Shown here one piece after another: positions 43,965 to 53,346 of a stretch of 64,000 nucleotides of DNA. Position 1 is the first letter of the stretch; each line of letters opens with the position of its first letter. Below the pieces are notes generated by a model. It was not told where the DNA came from. It ran no database searches and saw only the letters and a list, made by a program, of their open reading frames with translations. This stretch comes from Anniella stebbinsi (Eukaryota > Chordata > Lepidosauria > Squamata > Anniellidae). Made by a program: the position numbers and the translations under genes. Location of the stretch: the NCBI GenBank assembly GCA_029215795.1, contig JARDYH010000002.1, forward strand, positions 200,554,310-200,618,309, given 5' to 3'.

Positions 43965-45286
43965 TAGGGGTGTGCACGGACCCCCCGGATCGGATCGGGA
44001 CCCGGATCGGGACCTCCAATTTTGTCCCGGACCGGTTCGGACAAAATCGGAGGCCCCCCGGACCGGATCGAGTCCGATCCCGACCCAAAAATCGTAAATT
44101 TTTGGATCGGCCGCCATTTTTTTCCCCATAGACTTGCATTGCAATGCAAGTCTATGAGGAAAAAATGGCGGTGGATGGCTGAGGGGGGGCCTAACTCCCT
44201 CCCCCCCCGGGGCCGTCCGCTGTGGACGGCCCCGGCAGGTAAGCCCCCTCCCCCGCGCTCCCTACCCCCCCTGGGGCCGCCCGCTTCCATCCGCTGGCGC
44301 CCGCGGGCGCCAGCGGATAGAAGCGGACGGCTCCGGGGGGGGTAAGCCCCCTTCCCCGCCACGGCTTACCTTCTCGGCCCGTCCGCTCCCGTCCGGCGCC
44401 GGCGGCTACTACCAGCGGGCTCCGCGGCCTACTCTCGAGTAGCGCGCCGGGTGATGGCATCACCCGGCGCGCCACCCTGGAGTAGGCCGCGGAGCCTGCT
44501 GGTAGTAGTAGGCGCCGGTGCCGGGACGGGAGCCGACGGGACGGGAAGGTAAGGGCCCCCCTCCCACCTCCGCGCGCCCCTTCCTCCCCTCCACGCACCC
44601 CCTGCTTACCTTCCCGGCCCGGCGGCTCCCGGCCGGCGCCGGCGCCTACTACTACCAGCAGGCTCCGCGGCCTGCTCTAGAGTAGCGCGCCGGGTGATGA
44701 TATCACCCGGCGCGCCACCCTAGAGCAGGCCGCGGAGCCTGCTGGTAGTAGTAGGCGCCGGCGCCGGGACGGGAGCCGCCGGGACGGGAAGGTAAGGGCC
44801 CCCCTCCCCCCTCCGCGCGCCCCCTCCTCCCCTCCACGCACCCCCTGCTTACCTTCTCGGCCCGTCCGCTCCCGTCCGGGGCCGGCGGCTACCACCAGCA
44901 GGCTCCGCGGCCTGCTCTAGAGTAGCACGCCGGGTGATGACATCACCCGGCGCGCCACCCTAGAGCAGGCCACGGAGCCCGCTGGTAGTAGCTGCTAGTG
45001 CCGGACGGGAGCGGACGGGCCGAGAAGGTAAGCGCCCCCCTCCTCCCCCCCCTGCTGTCCACTTTCATCGGCGGGCGCCCGCTGGCGCCCGCCAATGGAA
45101 GCGGCGGTGGGTGCCAGTGGGCGCCCGCCGATCCGCCGATCCGCCGAACCGGTTCGGAGCCTTTTCGGACCGGTTCGGATTGGATCGGCCGATCCAGCTG
45201 CGGGATCGGAAATCGGATAATTTATCCGATTTCCCACTGGACCGGACTCGGATCGTGGATCGGGTCCGATCCAGTGCACATCCCTA
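43965..45286 (+). mobile_element. hAT-like GC-rich foldback element, TAGGGATGTGCAC family (copy 3)
   Basis: 1,322 bp with exact 8-bp duplications TTTTTGAA (43957-43964 and 45287-45294). Ends TAGGGGTGTGCACGG / CCAGTGCACATCCCTA. Inward come GGATCGG repeats, a YY1-like CCGCCATTTT (44111-44120), a 30-bp perfect palindrome 44127-44156, and AAAAATGGCG (44161-44170), then GC-rich palindromes. Donor-like GGTAAG motifs recur in both orientations at about 44236, 44340, 44368(-), 44546, 44608(-), 44788, 44850(-) and 45024. It is near-identical, inverted, to 50814-52282. No transposase. Confidence 0.9.
44385..45030 (+). repeat. Three tandem ~242-bp GC-rich palindromes (copy 3)
   Basis: Apices GTGATGGCATCAC, GTGATGATATCAC and GTGATGACATCAC are centred near 44458, 44700 and 44941. 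Arms carry CAGGCTCCGCGGCCTGCTCT and its complement. Units are separated by (-) ACCTT and (+) AAGGTAAG motifs. Confidence 0.88.
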
Positions 45287-45369
45287 TTTTTGAATCACAG
45301 AAGCATCATAAAAATATAAATATTTGGGGGTACTCAAAATATGGGGTTGATGAGGTATAGCATCTATAA

Positions 45370-45845
45370 GGACCCATGTTTAGCTCCAGCTACTGTCATG
45401 CTGCAGCTACAGGGTTCCTTCTCAGAGGAGGACCTGGAGGCCTCAGTAACTGGCAGTGTCCAGGATCTACCAATCCCAGCAGTTCAGGAGGAGCCTGGGT
45501 CCTTGTAGGAGACTGCTGAGGGGTGGGTGGACAATGTCTACCCACTCCCTCAGGAAGTAATAAGCTTGCCCTCAGAGGCATAATCACCATGGCACCCCTG
45601 GGAGTGATGATGCCTGAAGAGGCAGGTTGAAGTTCTTGCTCTCAGAAGAAGTGCATGATTACAGCAAAGGACTCCTTCTGAGTAAAAGGCTCCTCATGTG
45701 TAAGGGGTTCTCTTCATGAGGAAAACTTCCAGAAACTTCTAATAGGCCACAGCTGAATCCCAGGTGGGATTCTAGCAGATCCTCCTTAAAAGTCTCTCTT
45801 CCAGACTGGGTGAGTTACTAGAACAATGTCACTTCACCAGTTGTG
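45370..45845 (+). repeat. LTR-like dispersed repeat, copy 2 left part
   Basis: Same block order as 39480-40470: AGGAGGAGCCTGGGTCCT, CAGGAAGTAATAAGCTTGCC, AAGGCTCCTCATGTGTAAGG, CAGCTGAATCCCAGGTGG. Interrupted at 45846 by a hAT-like MITE. Confidence 0.4.
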
Positions 45846-46164
45846 TAGGCTGACCAGATAAAATCCAGGTCAAGGCTCATGTAACTATAACAGTTGTAGA
45901 GAAAAGGGAATTTCAGCCAGTGTCATTTGTATGCAATTAGTTCCTGGTGAAATTCCCTCTTCATCACAACAGTTAAAGTTGCAGGCACTATACTAGAGTG
46001 ACCACATACAAAAGAAGGCAGGGCCCCTGCAACTTTAACTGTTGTGATGAAGAGGGAATTTCACCAGGAACTAATTGCATACAAATGACACTGGCTGAAA
46101 TTCTCTTTTCTCTACAACTGTTAATGGTACATGAACCCTGACCTGGATTTCATCTGGTCATCAT
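45846..46164. mobile_element. hAT-like palindromic MITE, TAGGCTGACCA family, eroded right end
   Basis: Starts TAGGCTGACCAGATAAAATC and carries the family interior (CAGTTGTAGAGAAAAGGGAA, TATGCAATTAGTTCCTGGTG and their inverted copies). The right end reads ATCTGGTCATCATGCC instead of GGTCAGCCTA. The 8-bp duplication cannot be confirmed. Confidence 0.82.
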
Positions 46165-46480
46165 GCCCTCCCAGGGCCTCCTCTGCCTGAGCACCTGTAA
46201 ATAACCTTGGTCTGCATTTGTCAACTCTCCTTGCTAAATCCTTGTCTGACCTCATGCTCTGAGAACTTTCTGGCTTCAACCTTGACAGACTTGACTTTGT
46301 TTATTGCCTGCTCCTTGACAGAACTGGACTTTGTGAGTTTCCACTGATGAATATTTGTCTCTATCCAAGTTCCTAGTAAACAGGGCAGCTAGTCCTGTCA
46401 ATTCTCCTGGGAAATATAGGAGAGTGTGCAGATGCCTCCCCAGTGAGCACAACGAATTTCAGGGCAAAAATGACAGTTTA
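46165..46480 (+). repeat. LTR-like dispersed repeat, copy 2 right part
   Basis: 'ccttgctaaatccttgtctgacc ... gaactttctggcttcaacc' wording and GTGCAGATGCCTCCCCAGTG parallel 40010-40330. Confidence 0.35.
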
Positions 46481-46497
46481 TGAAGCTGAGGTTCTTG

Positions 46498-46566
46498 GGC
46501 AGCCTTCCTCAACCTGGTGACCATCAGCTGTTTTGGACTACAAACTACTCTCATCACAATTAAATA
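46498..46566. repeat. Half of MITE, GGACTACAACTCCCAT family
   Basis: GCAGCCTTCCTCAACCTGGT, CAGCTGTTTTGGACTACAAA, CTACTCTCATCA matches one arm of the 16144 and 48338 copies. Confidence 0.6.
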
Positions 46567-48049
46567 GGCTTTTGGATTAATTTGGCTTCATTTGAGGCTT
46601 CAGGATTAGCATCACCATTGCTTTGCTCTTCAATGTCTATTGCTAATGGCTCTGAGCCATAGTTGGATTACCATTCTAAAGTTAACATTCATATTCAGTC
46701 TTATGGAGACCATCCTTTTGTGCTGTTTAAGCTGCCTGCTTTTCAGAATTTTAGAACTGTGCGATTGTCAATTGGAAAGTGTTGTGTCTTTAATGTGCCG
46801 CATGACACATTAGACAGATTTGTCTTTTCTTAGAAATAAGCTCAATTTTTATTAGATTGCACAAAGCACTCTGGGGCACTTGTATGCCTGTATAATGGAA
46901 ATTGAATTAAATCAGGAGGATAAATTAATGTCGCTTTAAATGTTACAAGTGAAATCCTGGTTTAAAATCCATTTTATTGTATTCCATTTATTTGCTGCGG
47001 GACACTGGTTAAAGCCAGGGTCATGTACAAAATACTAACAAAAATAATACAGAATGATACCCTTCTACAATTTTTTGCTTTTTCTCCCCCCCCCCCCCAA
47101 TCCCTGTTAAAGCCAAATTTTAGGATTTGCTCTAGCCATAGTTGAAGTAAACATAGCCATTATAAACTTGTTGAAGATTAAGAGCAAATAATCATTTCTT
47201 CCTCACTATGGGTTGGTCAATGACATTGATCAGAAATGAGATAGGTCTGCTAAGGATTTAATAAAGGGTGGTTTTAGAGAGAGGAAATTATTGCTTAAGG
47301 ATTTATTTATTTTTTTGAGAATAAGAGAGGAAATGGTAGTATTGGGTGGAGGGCTGAGTTGGTGGGGAAGGAGAAGATGGAAGATGGGGAGGAGAAGATG
47401 GACATTTACAGAAGGCTTAGAGTTAGGGTGCAAAACAACCTGAGGGCCAAATCCCATTTTAGAGAAGCTCTTGGGGGTTTTATTTTATATTTTATCATAT
47501 GCTGGTAATTAAGCCTTAGGAGGGGTGTTTCAACCTTTTAGAATGGGGAAGAAACTGCACAAGAGCCCCAAAACCATGAAATGTTCAGTGGTTGGGAAAA
47601 TGGGGGTGGGGCAGGGGAGGGGGAGGGGCATGGACCTCTGGGGACTGCTGCAGGACCAGCTTGGGACCACCACAGGGGTGTATTCTTCCCCTGACCTGAG
47701 GTGTTCTGCATCCCTGGCTTAGACAGTAAGATTGTCCCAAGAAGAGCAAAATTCCATTTAAAGACTCCTGTAACCATAAGGTGACACTGTCACCGTGAAA
47801 CCAGACCTAGGTGATTCTGACAGAAAAAGTGCAGATTGCATTCCAAGGGAATAGGAAAAAAGAAGCCAGGATCTTCAAATAAGACCAGGAACAGAAAGTA
47901 ATGTAATGTGGAATGGTGTGCTATTTTTGCCCCAGCTCTCTGCTTACACGGGTCAGCTCTCATGAGATTGATGATTGGGTGATCTTACATTGGGAAACGC
48001 AATGGGATAATCTATCCATCTGGTGACCTCTGGTGCTATGATTCTGTGG
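46567..48049. other. Unassigned DNA
   Basis: No gene recognised. A C-run lies at about 47087-47098. Open frames at 47525-47777 on both strands overlap. Confidence 0.5.
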
Positions 48050-48303
48050 GTCTGTTCAGACAACACACTAAGCCATGATTAGACTGCTAACCCTTTTGCA
48101 GCAAATGGTGACCCTGTTCAGTTGACACAATAAGTCACAGCGGTTAAGCATTTTGAGCTAAACATTACTGCTTAGCGTGTCATGTGAACCATTCCTAACC
48201 ATGGTGACTACATAACTACAGTTTAAACATGCTCACTAACCATTTGCTGCAAAGGGGTTAGCGGCCTAACCATTGCTCAGTCTGTTGTCTGACCAGCCCC
48301 AAT
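48050..48303. mobile_element. Palindromic MITE (GTTCAGACAACACACTAAGCC family)
   Basis: The left end GGGTCTGTTCAGACAACACA, CTAAGCCATGATTAG is mirrored by TAACCATTGCTCAG, TCTGTTGTCTGACCAGCCCC. The internal TTTGCAGCAAATGG / CCATTTGCTGCAAA pair also folds back. The related copy at 2344 is more eroded. Confidence 0.75.
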
Positions 48304-48337
48304 GTTTACCTCAAAATACTTAACCACCATTTTGTAC

Positions 48338-48475
48338 AGCAGGGGTAAGCAAACTGGAACCTTCCTGATGTTTTGGACTACAACTCCCAAAAAGCCCCAG
48401 TTAGCATGGCCAATGGTCAGGGATTATAGGAGTTGTAGCCCAAAATATCTAGAGGGTACCAGGTTGACTGTACTT
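48338..48475. mobile_element. Palindromic MITE, GGACTACAACTCCCA family
   Basis: The left arm TGATGTTTTGGACTACAACT, CCC...AGCATGGCCAATGG is mirrored by GGAGTTGTAGCCCAAAATAT, CTAGAGGG. Full-length foldback copy. Confidence 0.78.
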
Positions 48476-48476
48476 G

Positions 48477-48968
48477 TTCAAAGAAGCAAAATGGGTTTAA
48501 GAGTTTGTTGATAATTAAAGTTAATAATGGAGCTACCATAAAATCAACTTTAGTAAAATGATTAATCTATAATGCAAAGTATTAAAAGTATTTGTAATTA
48601 AAATATAAAATTATACCAAAACAAAAACCAGGCAGTCTACAAACATGGCGACATTGCTGGTTTCCAGTACAGTAATAATACAATAGGCTACACTAGCACA
48701 TATTAACATGTCCCAAATACATTTTAACCATTAAGGTCTTCATCGGTGCAGGAAAAGAAGTTTACCATAACTATAGCCTGGAAACAATACATTTTGTAAC
48801 ATTTGTTTTCAAAATAGGACCAAGAGGACCAACTTTTGTCTTACAAGTGCTTATTATACGTTGTATAATAGATTAGTCATTCTATTAAAGTTTATTTTAT
48901 GGTAGCTCCATTCTTGTCTTTAATTATCTATAAACTCTCTTAAACACATTTTGCTTCTTTTGTTGAGA
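48477..48968. mobile_element. Foldback AT-rich repeat, probable Penelope-like 3' region
   Basis: About 100-bp imperfect inverted arms: left AAGAAGCAAAATGGGTTTAA, GGAGCTACCATAAAATCAAC; right GTTTATTTTATGGTAGCTCC, CACATTTTGCTTCTTTTGTT. Read antisense, the spacer includes CACCGATGAAGACCTTAATG then GTTAAAATGTATTTGGG. This resembles the 'GAAGAC...(T)CGAAACGT' junction of Penelope-like elements, which often carry inverted partial copies. Family assignment is inference from recall. Confidence 0.45.
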
Positions 48969-49160
48969 TTGGTTTAAGAAAAAGACCTTTATTGATAATT
49001 TGCCTGCCCTTGTTGTACATTATGTTATATGAGCCTATTGTCCACCATGCATCCCCGCCTACTTCTTATGAGCCTTTTAGAGATAGATTTCTGTCTGTGT
49101 GTTTGTTGGAATGGTGAAAAACAGAACATTATTTAGTTTATATTGAGTTGGATGCAGACA
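48969..49160. other. Short unassigned gap
   Basis: No recognised feature. Confidence 0.5.
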
Positions 49161-49296
49161 AAGGCAGGATCTATACTACTGCTTTAAAACAGTTTATAAC
49201 GGTTTTGACAATTGTTGGGGCCCAGGACACACTCCAGGTACAGTTTTCAAAATGTTTTCAAAGTGACATATCCTGCTTAGTGTAGATCTGGCCTTA
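49161..49296 (+). mobile_element. AGATCTACAC-family MITE
   Basis: AGGCAGGATCTATACTACTG, GTTTTGACAATTGTTGGGGC, CAGGACACACTCCAGGTACA, ATCCTGCTTAGTGTAGATCT, GGCCTTA. An uninterrupted copy, useful as a reference for the nested ones. Confidence 0.82.
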
Positions 49297-49307
49297 GTTT
49301 TACTTTG

Positions 49308-49375
49308 AGTAAACAGATTTAAAATCAATGGGACTTACATTAGTCATGACTTGCTTATGTCCTGTTGATGTCTCT
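49308..49375. repeat. MITE fragment (AATGGGACTTACATTAG type)
   Basis: TGAGTAAACAGATTTAAAAT, CAATGGGACTTACATTAGTC resembles half of the 35693/61647 family. Confidence 0.4.
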
Positions 49376-49390
49376 CAGTCTACCCTGACT

Positions 49391-49896
49391 AAGGGCTCAT
49401 CTATACCTAAGGGTGTAGTGGGAGGGAGGGGGGGAGGATTGCGGACTTACCTACCTCCACGATCCTCCTCCAGCTTCTAGGTGACTGTGCAACATCCTTT
49501 AAGGGAAGAAGGACATCGCAGGTACCATTTCTTTTTAGAAGAGACACGGCCTGGCAAAACAGTAAGTGAACTCCTCCCACCAAACTTGGCACTCAACCCC
49601 AACCCCCCACCGTCCCAGGGATGGTGAAATTGCTGCCCCCACCCCACCCCCATAGCACGGAGGCACCCTGCACAGCTCCATGCCTGTTTGAGAACCCAGG
49701 AGCCCGCGCCATACCAGCTGCGGACCTTGGATTGTCCCGGGACTGCAGAAGAACCAGGATATCCATGGTTTCAGTTATCCCAGGGAAAGACTGTGGTTGT
49801 CCCCGGTTCACCCCGGGATCCCCTGTGCATCATTTAGACGCACAGAGACAACCTTGAGATGAGCCTGTGAAAAAGGCTGGTGTAGACAATGACCTA
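49391..49896. repeat. GC-richer dispersed repeat, copy 1
   Basis: Starts GGGCTCATCTATACCTAAGG, ends GGCTGGTGTAGACAATGACC. It shares with 54486-55050 the block GGGATC-C-TGTGCATCATTT, AGACGCACAGAGACAACCT. Both copies contain TCCCGGGA- or TCCTGGGA-like centres. Eroded foldback layout; open frames 49593-49857 on both strands are composition effects. Confidence 0.55.
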
Positions 49897-50805
49897 AGTC
49901 TAGATTCAACTCATCATTTGCATGAAATCAAGTTAACTAGTTAGGTGCTGAAGCACAGGCTGCAATAAAAATGCCACTCTCTGTGAAGTGTTACACTGTG
50001 ATTCTATAGCAACATGTATTGGTATTAGATCCACAAATCAAAGCTTGTAAGAGTCCAGTGCATTTCAAATTGCATTGTAATTTCTTTATGGTTCAAGGTA
50101 GTGTATTGTCTTAGAGAGAATACTGTTTATTTGTAGTGCTGAAAGTCACCTGGAGAAGCAACTACGACTTACCACAGCTTAACTGATTCAGTTCTAAGCT
50201 GTTTAGTAGCACAATGAATCTCCTAATTCAGCATGTCTAATTTTTCCCCAAATTTATTAATTCTGTGAACAAAACAGAAATTAAAATACTGTATTCAGGC
50301 AAACATTTCAAACATTTTGTTCTTGTGTTCAGTTGTGCTGATCATGCATAAAGCAATTTGTGGTTGAGAAGTTAGGGGCAGTTCTGCACAACATTGTCTA
50401 TCTTGTCAAAATTATGCATTTTGTTCTCTAGATGTTTTTGTTTGTTTGGTCACTGAAACCACACCATCGTGTAGTGGCCATCTTATAGCTGGTGGCTTCA
50501 GACACATGAGACATCTTCCCCTTTACTTAATTTAATCTGGTGTTCTGTGGTAGATGACTTTGACTGATTGACAGACAAAGGGAAAAGGTGAAAACAAGGT
50601 TGATTATGTGCATTGTTCCTTCATGTACCAGAGATATATTAGGTTTTCAAAGCTCAATAAAACACGAATCTCATGAAAAATTAATGTGCATCTATAGGTA
50701 TAGAAGATGCTCCAATTTATTCTCAAATTAGTCTCCATGATCAACTAGATCTGAAAGTTTTGATTTAAAAAAAAAAAAAAAAGTGAATGTGGCATATATG
50801 ATGAA
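49897..50805. other. Unassigned DNA
   Basis: AT-rich; a poly-A run at about 50766-50782 precedes the next element. No gene recognised. Confidence 0.5.
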
Positions 50806-50813
50806 ATGATAAC

Positions 50814-52282
50814 TAGGGATGTGCACTGGATCGGACCCGATCCACGATCCGAGTCCGGTCCAGTGGGAAATCGGATAAATTATCCGATTTCCGATCCCGC
50901 AGCTGGATCGGCCGATCCAATCCGAACCGGTTCGAAAAGGCTCCGAACCGGTTCGGAGGATCGGCAGATCGGCGGGCGCCCACTGGCGCCCACCGCCGCT
51001 TCCATTGGCGGGCGCCAGCGGGCGCCTGCCGATGAAAGTGGACAGCGGGGGGGAGGGAGGAGGGGGGCGCTTACCTTCTCGACCCTAGAGCAGGCCGCGG
51101 AGCCTGCTGGTGGTAGCCGCCGGCCCCGGATGGGAGCGGACGGGCCGAGAAGGTAAGGAGGGGGTGCGTGGAGGGGAGGAGGGGGCGCGCGGAGGGGGGA
51201 GGGGGGCCCTTACCTTCCCGGCCCGGCGGCTCCCGTCCGGCGCCGGCGCCTACTACTCCCAGCAGGCTCCGCGGCCTGCTCTAGGGTGGCGCGCCGGGTG
51301 ATGTCATCACCCGGCGCGCTACTCTAGAGCAGGCCGCGGAGCCTGCTGGAAGTAGTAGGCGCCGGTGCCGGACGGGAGCCGCCGGGCCGTGAAGGTAAGG
51401 AGGGGGTGCGTGGAGGGGAGGAGGGGGCGCGCGGAGGGGGGAGGGGGGCCCTTACCTTCCCGGCCCGGCGGCTCCCGTCCGGCGCCGGCGCCTACTACTC
51501 CCAGCAGGCTCCGCGGCCTGCTCTAGGGTGGCGCGCCGGGTGATGTCATCACCCGGCGCGCTACTCTAGAGCAGGCCGCGGAGCCTGCTGGAAGTAGTAG
51601 GCGCCGGCGCCGGACGGGAGCCGCCGGGCCGGGAAGGTAAGGAGGGGGTGCGTGGAGGGGAGGAGGGGGCGCGCGGAGGGGGGGAGGGGGGCCCTTACCT
51701 TCCCGGCCCGGCGGCTCCCGTCCGGCGCCGGCGCCTACTACTACCAGCAGGCTCCGCGACCTGCTCTAGGGTGGCGCGCCGGGTGATGTCATCACCCGGC
51801 GCGCTACTCGAGAGTAGGCCGCAGAGCCCGCTGGTAGTAGCCGCCGGCGCTGGACGGGAGCGGACGGGCCGAGAAGGTAAGCAGTGGCGGGGAAGGGGGC
51901 TTATCCCCCCCCCGGAGCCGTCCGCTTCTATCCGCTGGCGCCCGCGGGTGCCAGCGGATGGAAGCGGGCGGCCCCAGGGGGGGTAGGGAGCGCGGGGGAG
52001 GGGGCTTACCTGCCGGGGCTGTCCACAGCGGACGGCCCCGGGGGGGGAGGGAGTTAGGCCCCCCTCACCCACCCGCCGCCATTTTTTTCTCATAGACTTG
52101 CATTGCAATGCAAGTCTATGGGGAAAAAAATGGCGGCCGATCCAAAAATTTACGATTTTTGGGTCGGGATCGGACTCGATCCGGTCCGGGGGGCCTCCGA
52201 TTTTGTCCGAACCGGTCCGGGACAAAATTGGAGGTCCCGATCCGGGTCCCGATCCGATCCGGGGGGTCCGTGCACACCCCTA
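50814..52282 (-). mobile_element. hAT-like GC-rich foldback element, TAGGGATGTGCAC family (copy 4, inverted)
   Basis: 1,469 bp with exact 8-bp duplications ATGATAAC (50806-50813 and 52283-52290). Ends TAGGGATGTGCACTGG / CCGTGCACACCCCTA. Its right 350 bp, reverse-complemented, are nearly identical by eye to the left of copy 3, including the 30-bp palindrome (52091-52120) and YY1-like AAAAAATGGCGGCC (52125-52137). It has three tandem palindromes plus a partial fourth at about 51083-51150. Donor-like AAGGTAAG / CTTACCTT motifs flank each. No transposase. Confidence 0.9.
51225..51880 (-). repeat. Three tandem ~242-bp GC-rich palindromes (copy 4)
   Basis: Identical GTGATGTCATCAC apices centre near 51304, 51546 and 51789. 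Arms carry GCAGGCTCCGCGGCCTGCTC or a one-base variant, and complements. Adjacent units look more alike than any is to copy 3's units, suggesting local homogenisation. Confidence 0.88.
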
Positions 52283-52290
52283 ATGATAAC

Positions 52291-53109
52291 CCTGAAATCG
52301 GATCCATATTGTTTGATTCTTTGTGAATCCCGGGGGAAATGAGGTTTCTAGATGGTTTCCCTAATTTAAAAATGCCTTATTAGCAAAGCGGAAACAGCAG
52401 ACAAAAGCAATGAACTTCGCAGTTGCTTCATCTCATCATCATGGCAATGCTTTGTTCCAAGATGGCTGTATTCCAAGGAAGATTGAAATGAAATGTACAT
52501 GAATTAACAATTCGAGTGCAAGCAGAGGGTTGTAAAGAAGGCTATTTTGATCTCCGAATTCTGAATTGCTTTACTCTTCTTGCAAGCAGAGGGAGGAGCA
52601 TGGCAATGATGTCCTGTAAAAATAAGGGAGCACCACTTTCTTCCATAGTTTCCTCCAGGCATGGGAGGAAAATTCAAGCCATACTTGTGCAAAGGTCCAG
52701 GATGTATTTACAAGCATCATCAGATGAGCATTTCATTGCATGCTCATTACTGTCCACTCACAGTTTTCCGTGGGTCCTTTGGATGACACCGTCCACCTCC
52801 CATGCATCTCCCACTCCTGCTGGCCTGCTTTCCATAACACAATAAGATCCCAGGAAGTCCAGTTTATTTATAGAAGCGAAACTTGCCACGATCTCCTGCT
52901 GTGTGCAGGAAAAGCGGCATGATAAAACACCCACTCAGTGGGGGCATGTGGTCTTTGTTTACTTCCTCATTTTTCTCCATGAGATAGAGGCAGAGTCATG
53001 TGACAGCAGCGGGGTGGGGGGAGAAGCGACAATAGGGAAACCATGATTTCCGCTCATCCGATGATGGATGTTTACATAGCCAAAAGAGCATCATGCATGC
53101 ATGAGAAGG
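52291..53109. other. Unassigned DNA
   Basis: No gene or repeat recognised. Overlapping open frames at 52504-52922 on both strands show no family resemblance. Confidence 0.5.
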
Positions 53110-53346
53110 AGAAATGCTCACATGCTTTGCTTGCGGGAGGTTCCAGGTTAAATCCCCAGTTTAAGGCTGCAATCCTATGAATGCTTAGACAGAAAAAGTC
53201 TTATAACTCCCAGTATTCCCAAGGTAGCCCTGGCTCAAGGAGTAGGTAATGGGGAAGATGCTTCCTGAGCCCCTGGACAGCTACTACCGGTCCAAGGAGA
53301 TAATACTGGGCTGTACAGACCAATGGTTTGACTCAGTATATGCTTC
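53110..53346 (+). mobile_element. tRNA-derived SINE interrupted by a MITE fragment
   Basis: The SINE tRNA part (CATGCTTTGCTTGCGGGAGG, TTCCAGGTTAAATCCCC) is followed at about 53163-53228 by GGCTGCAATCCTATGAATGC, TTAGACAGAAAAAGTC, CTCCCAGTATTCCC. This is an arm of the ATCCTATGCATG MITE. The SINE body then resumes (AGCTACTACCGGTCCAAGGA, GACCAATGGTTTGACTCAGT). Confidence 0.7.

Noticed and set aside
51695..52225. 176-codon antisense open frame and similar frames in 43904-45279
   Set aside because: They are open because of tandem GC-rich palindromes lacking TA-rich stops, and mirror frames exist on the opposite strand.
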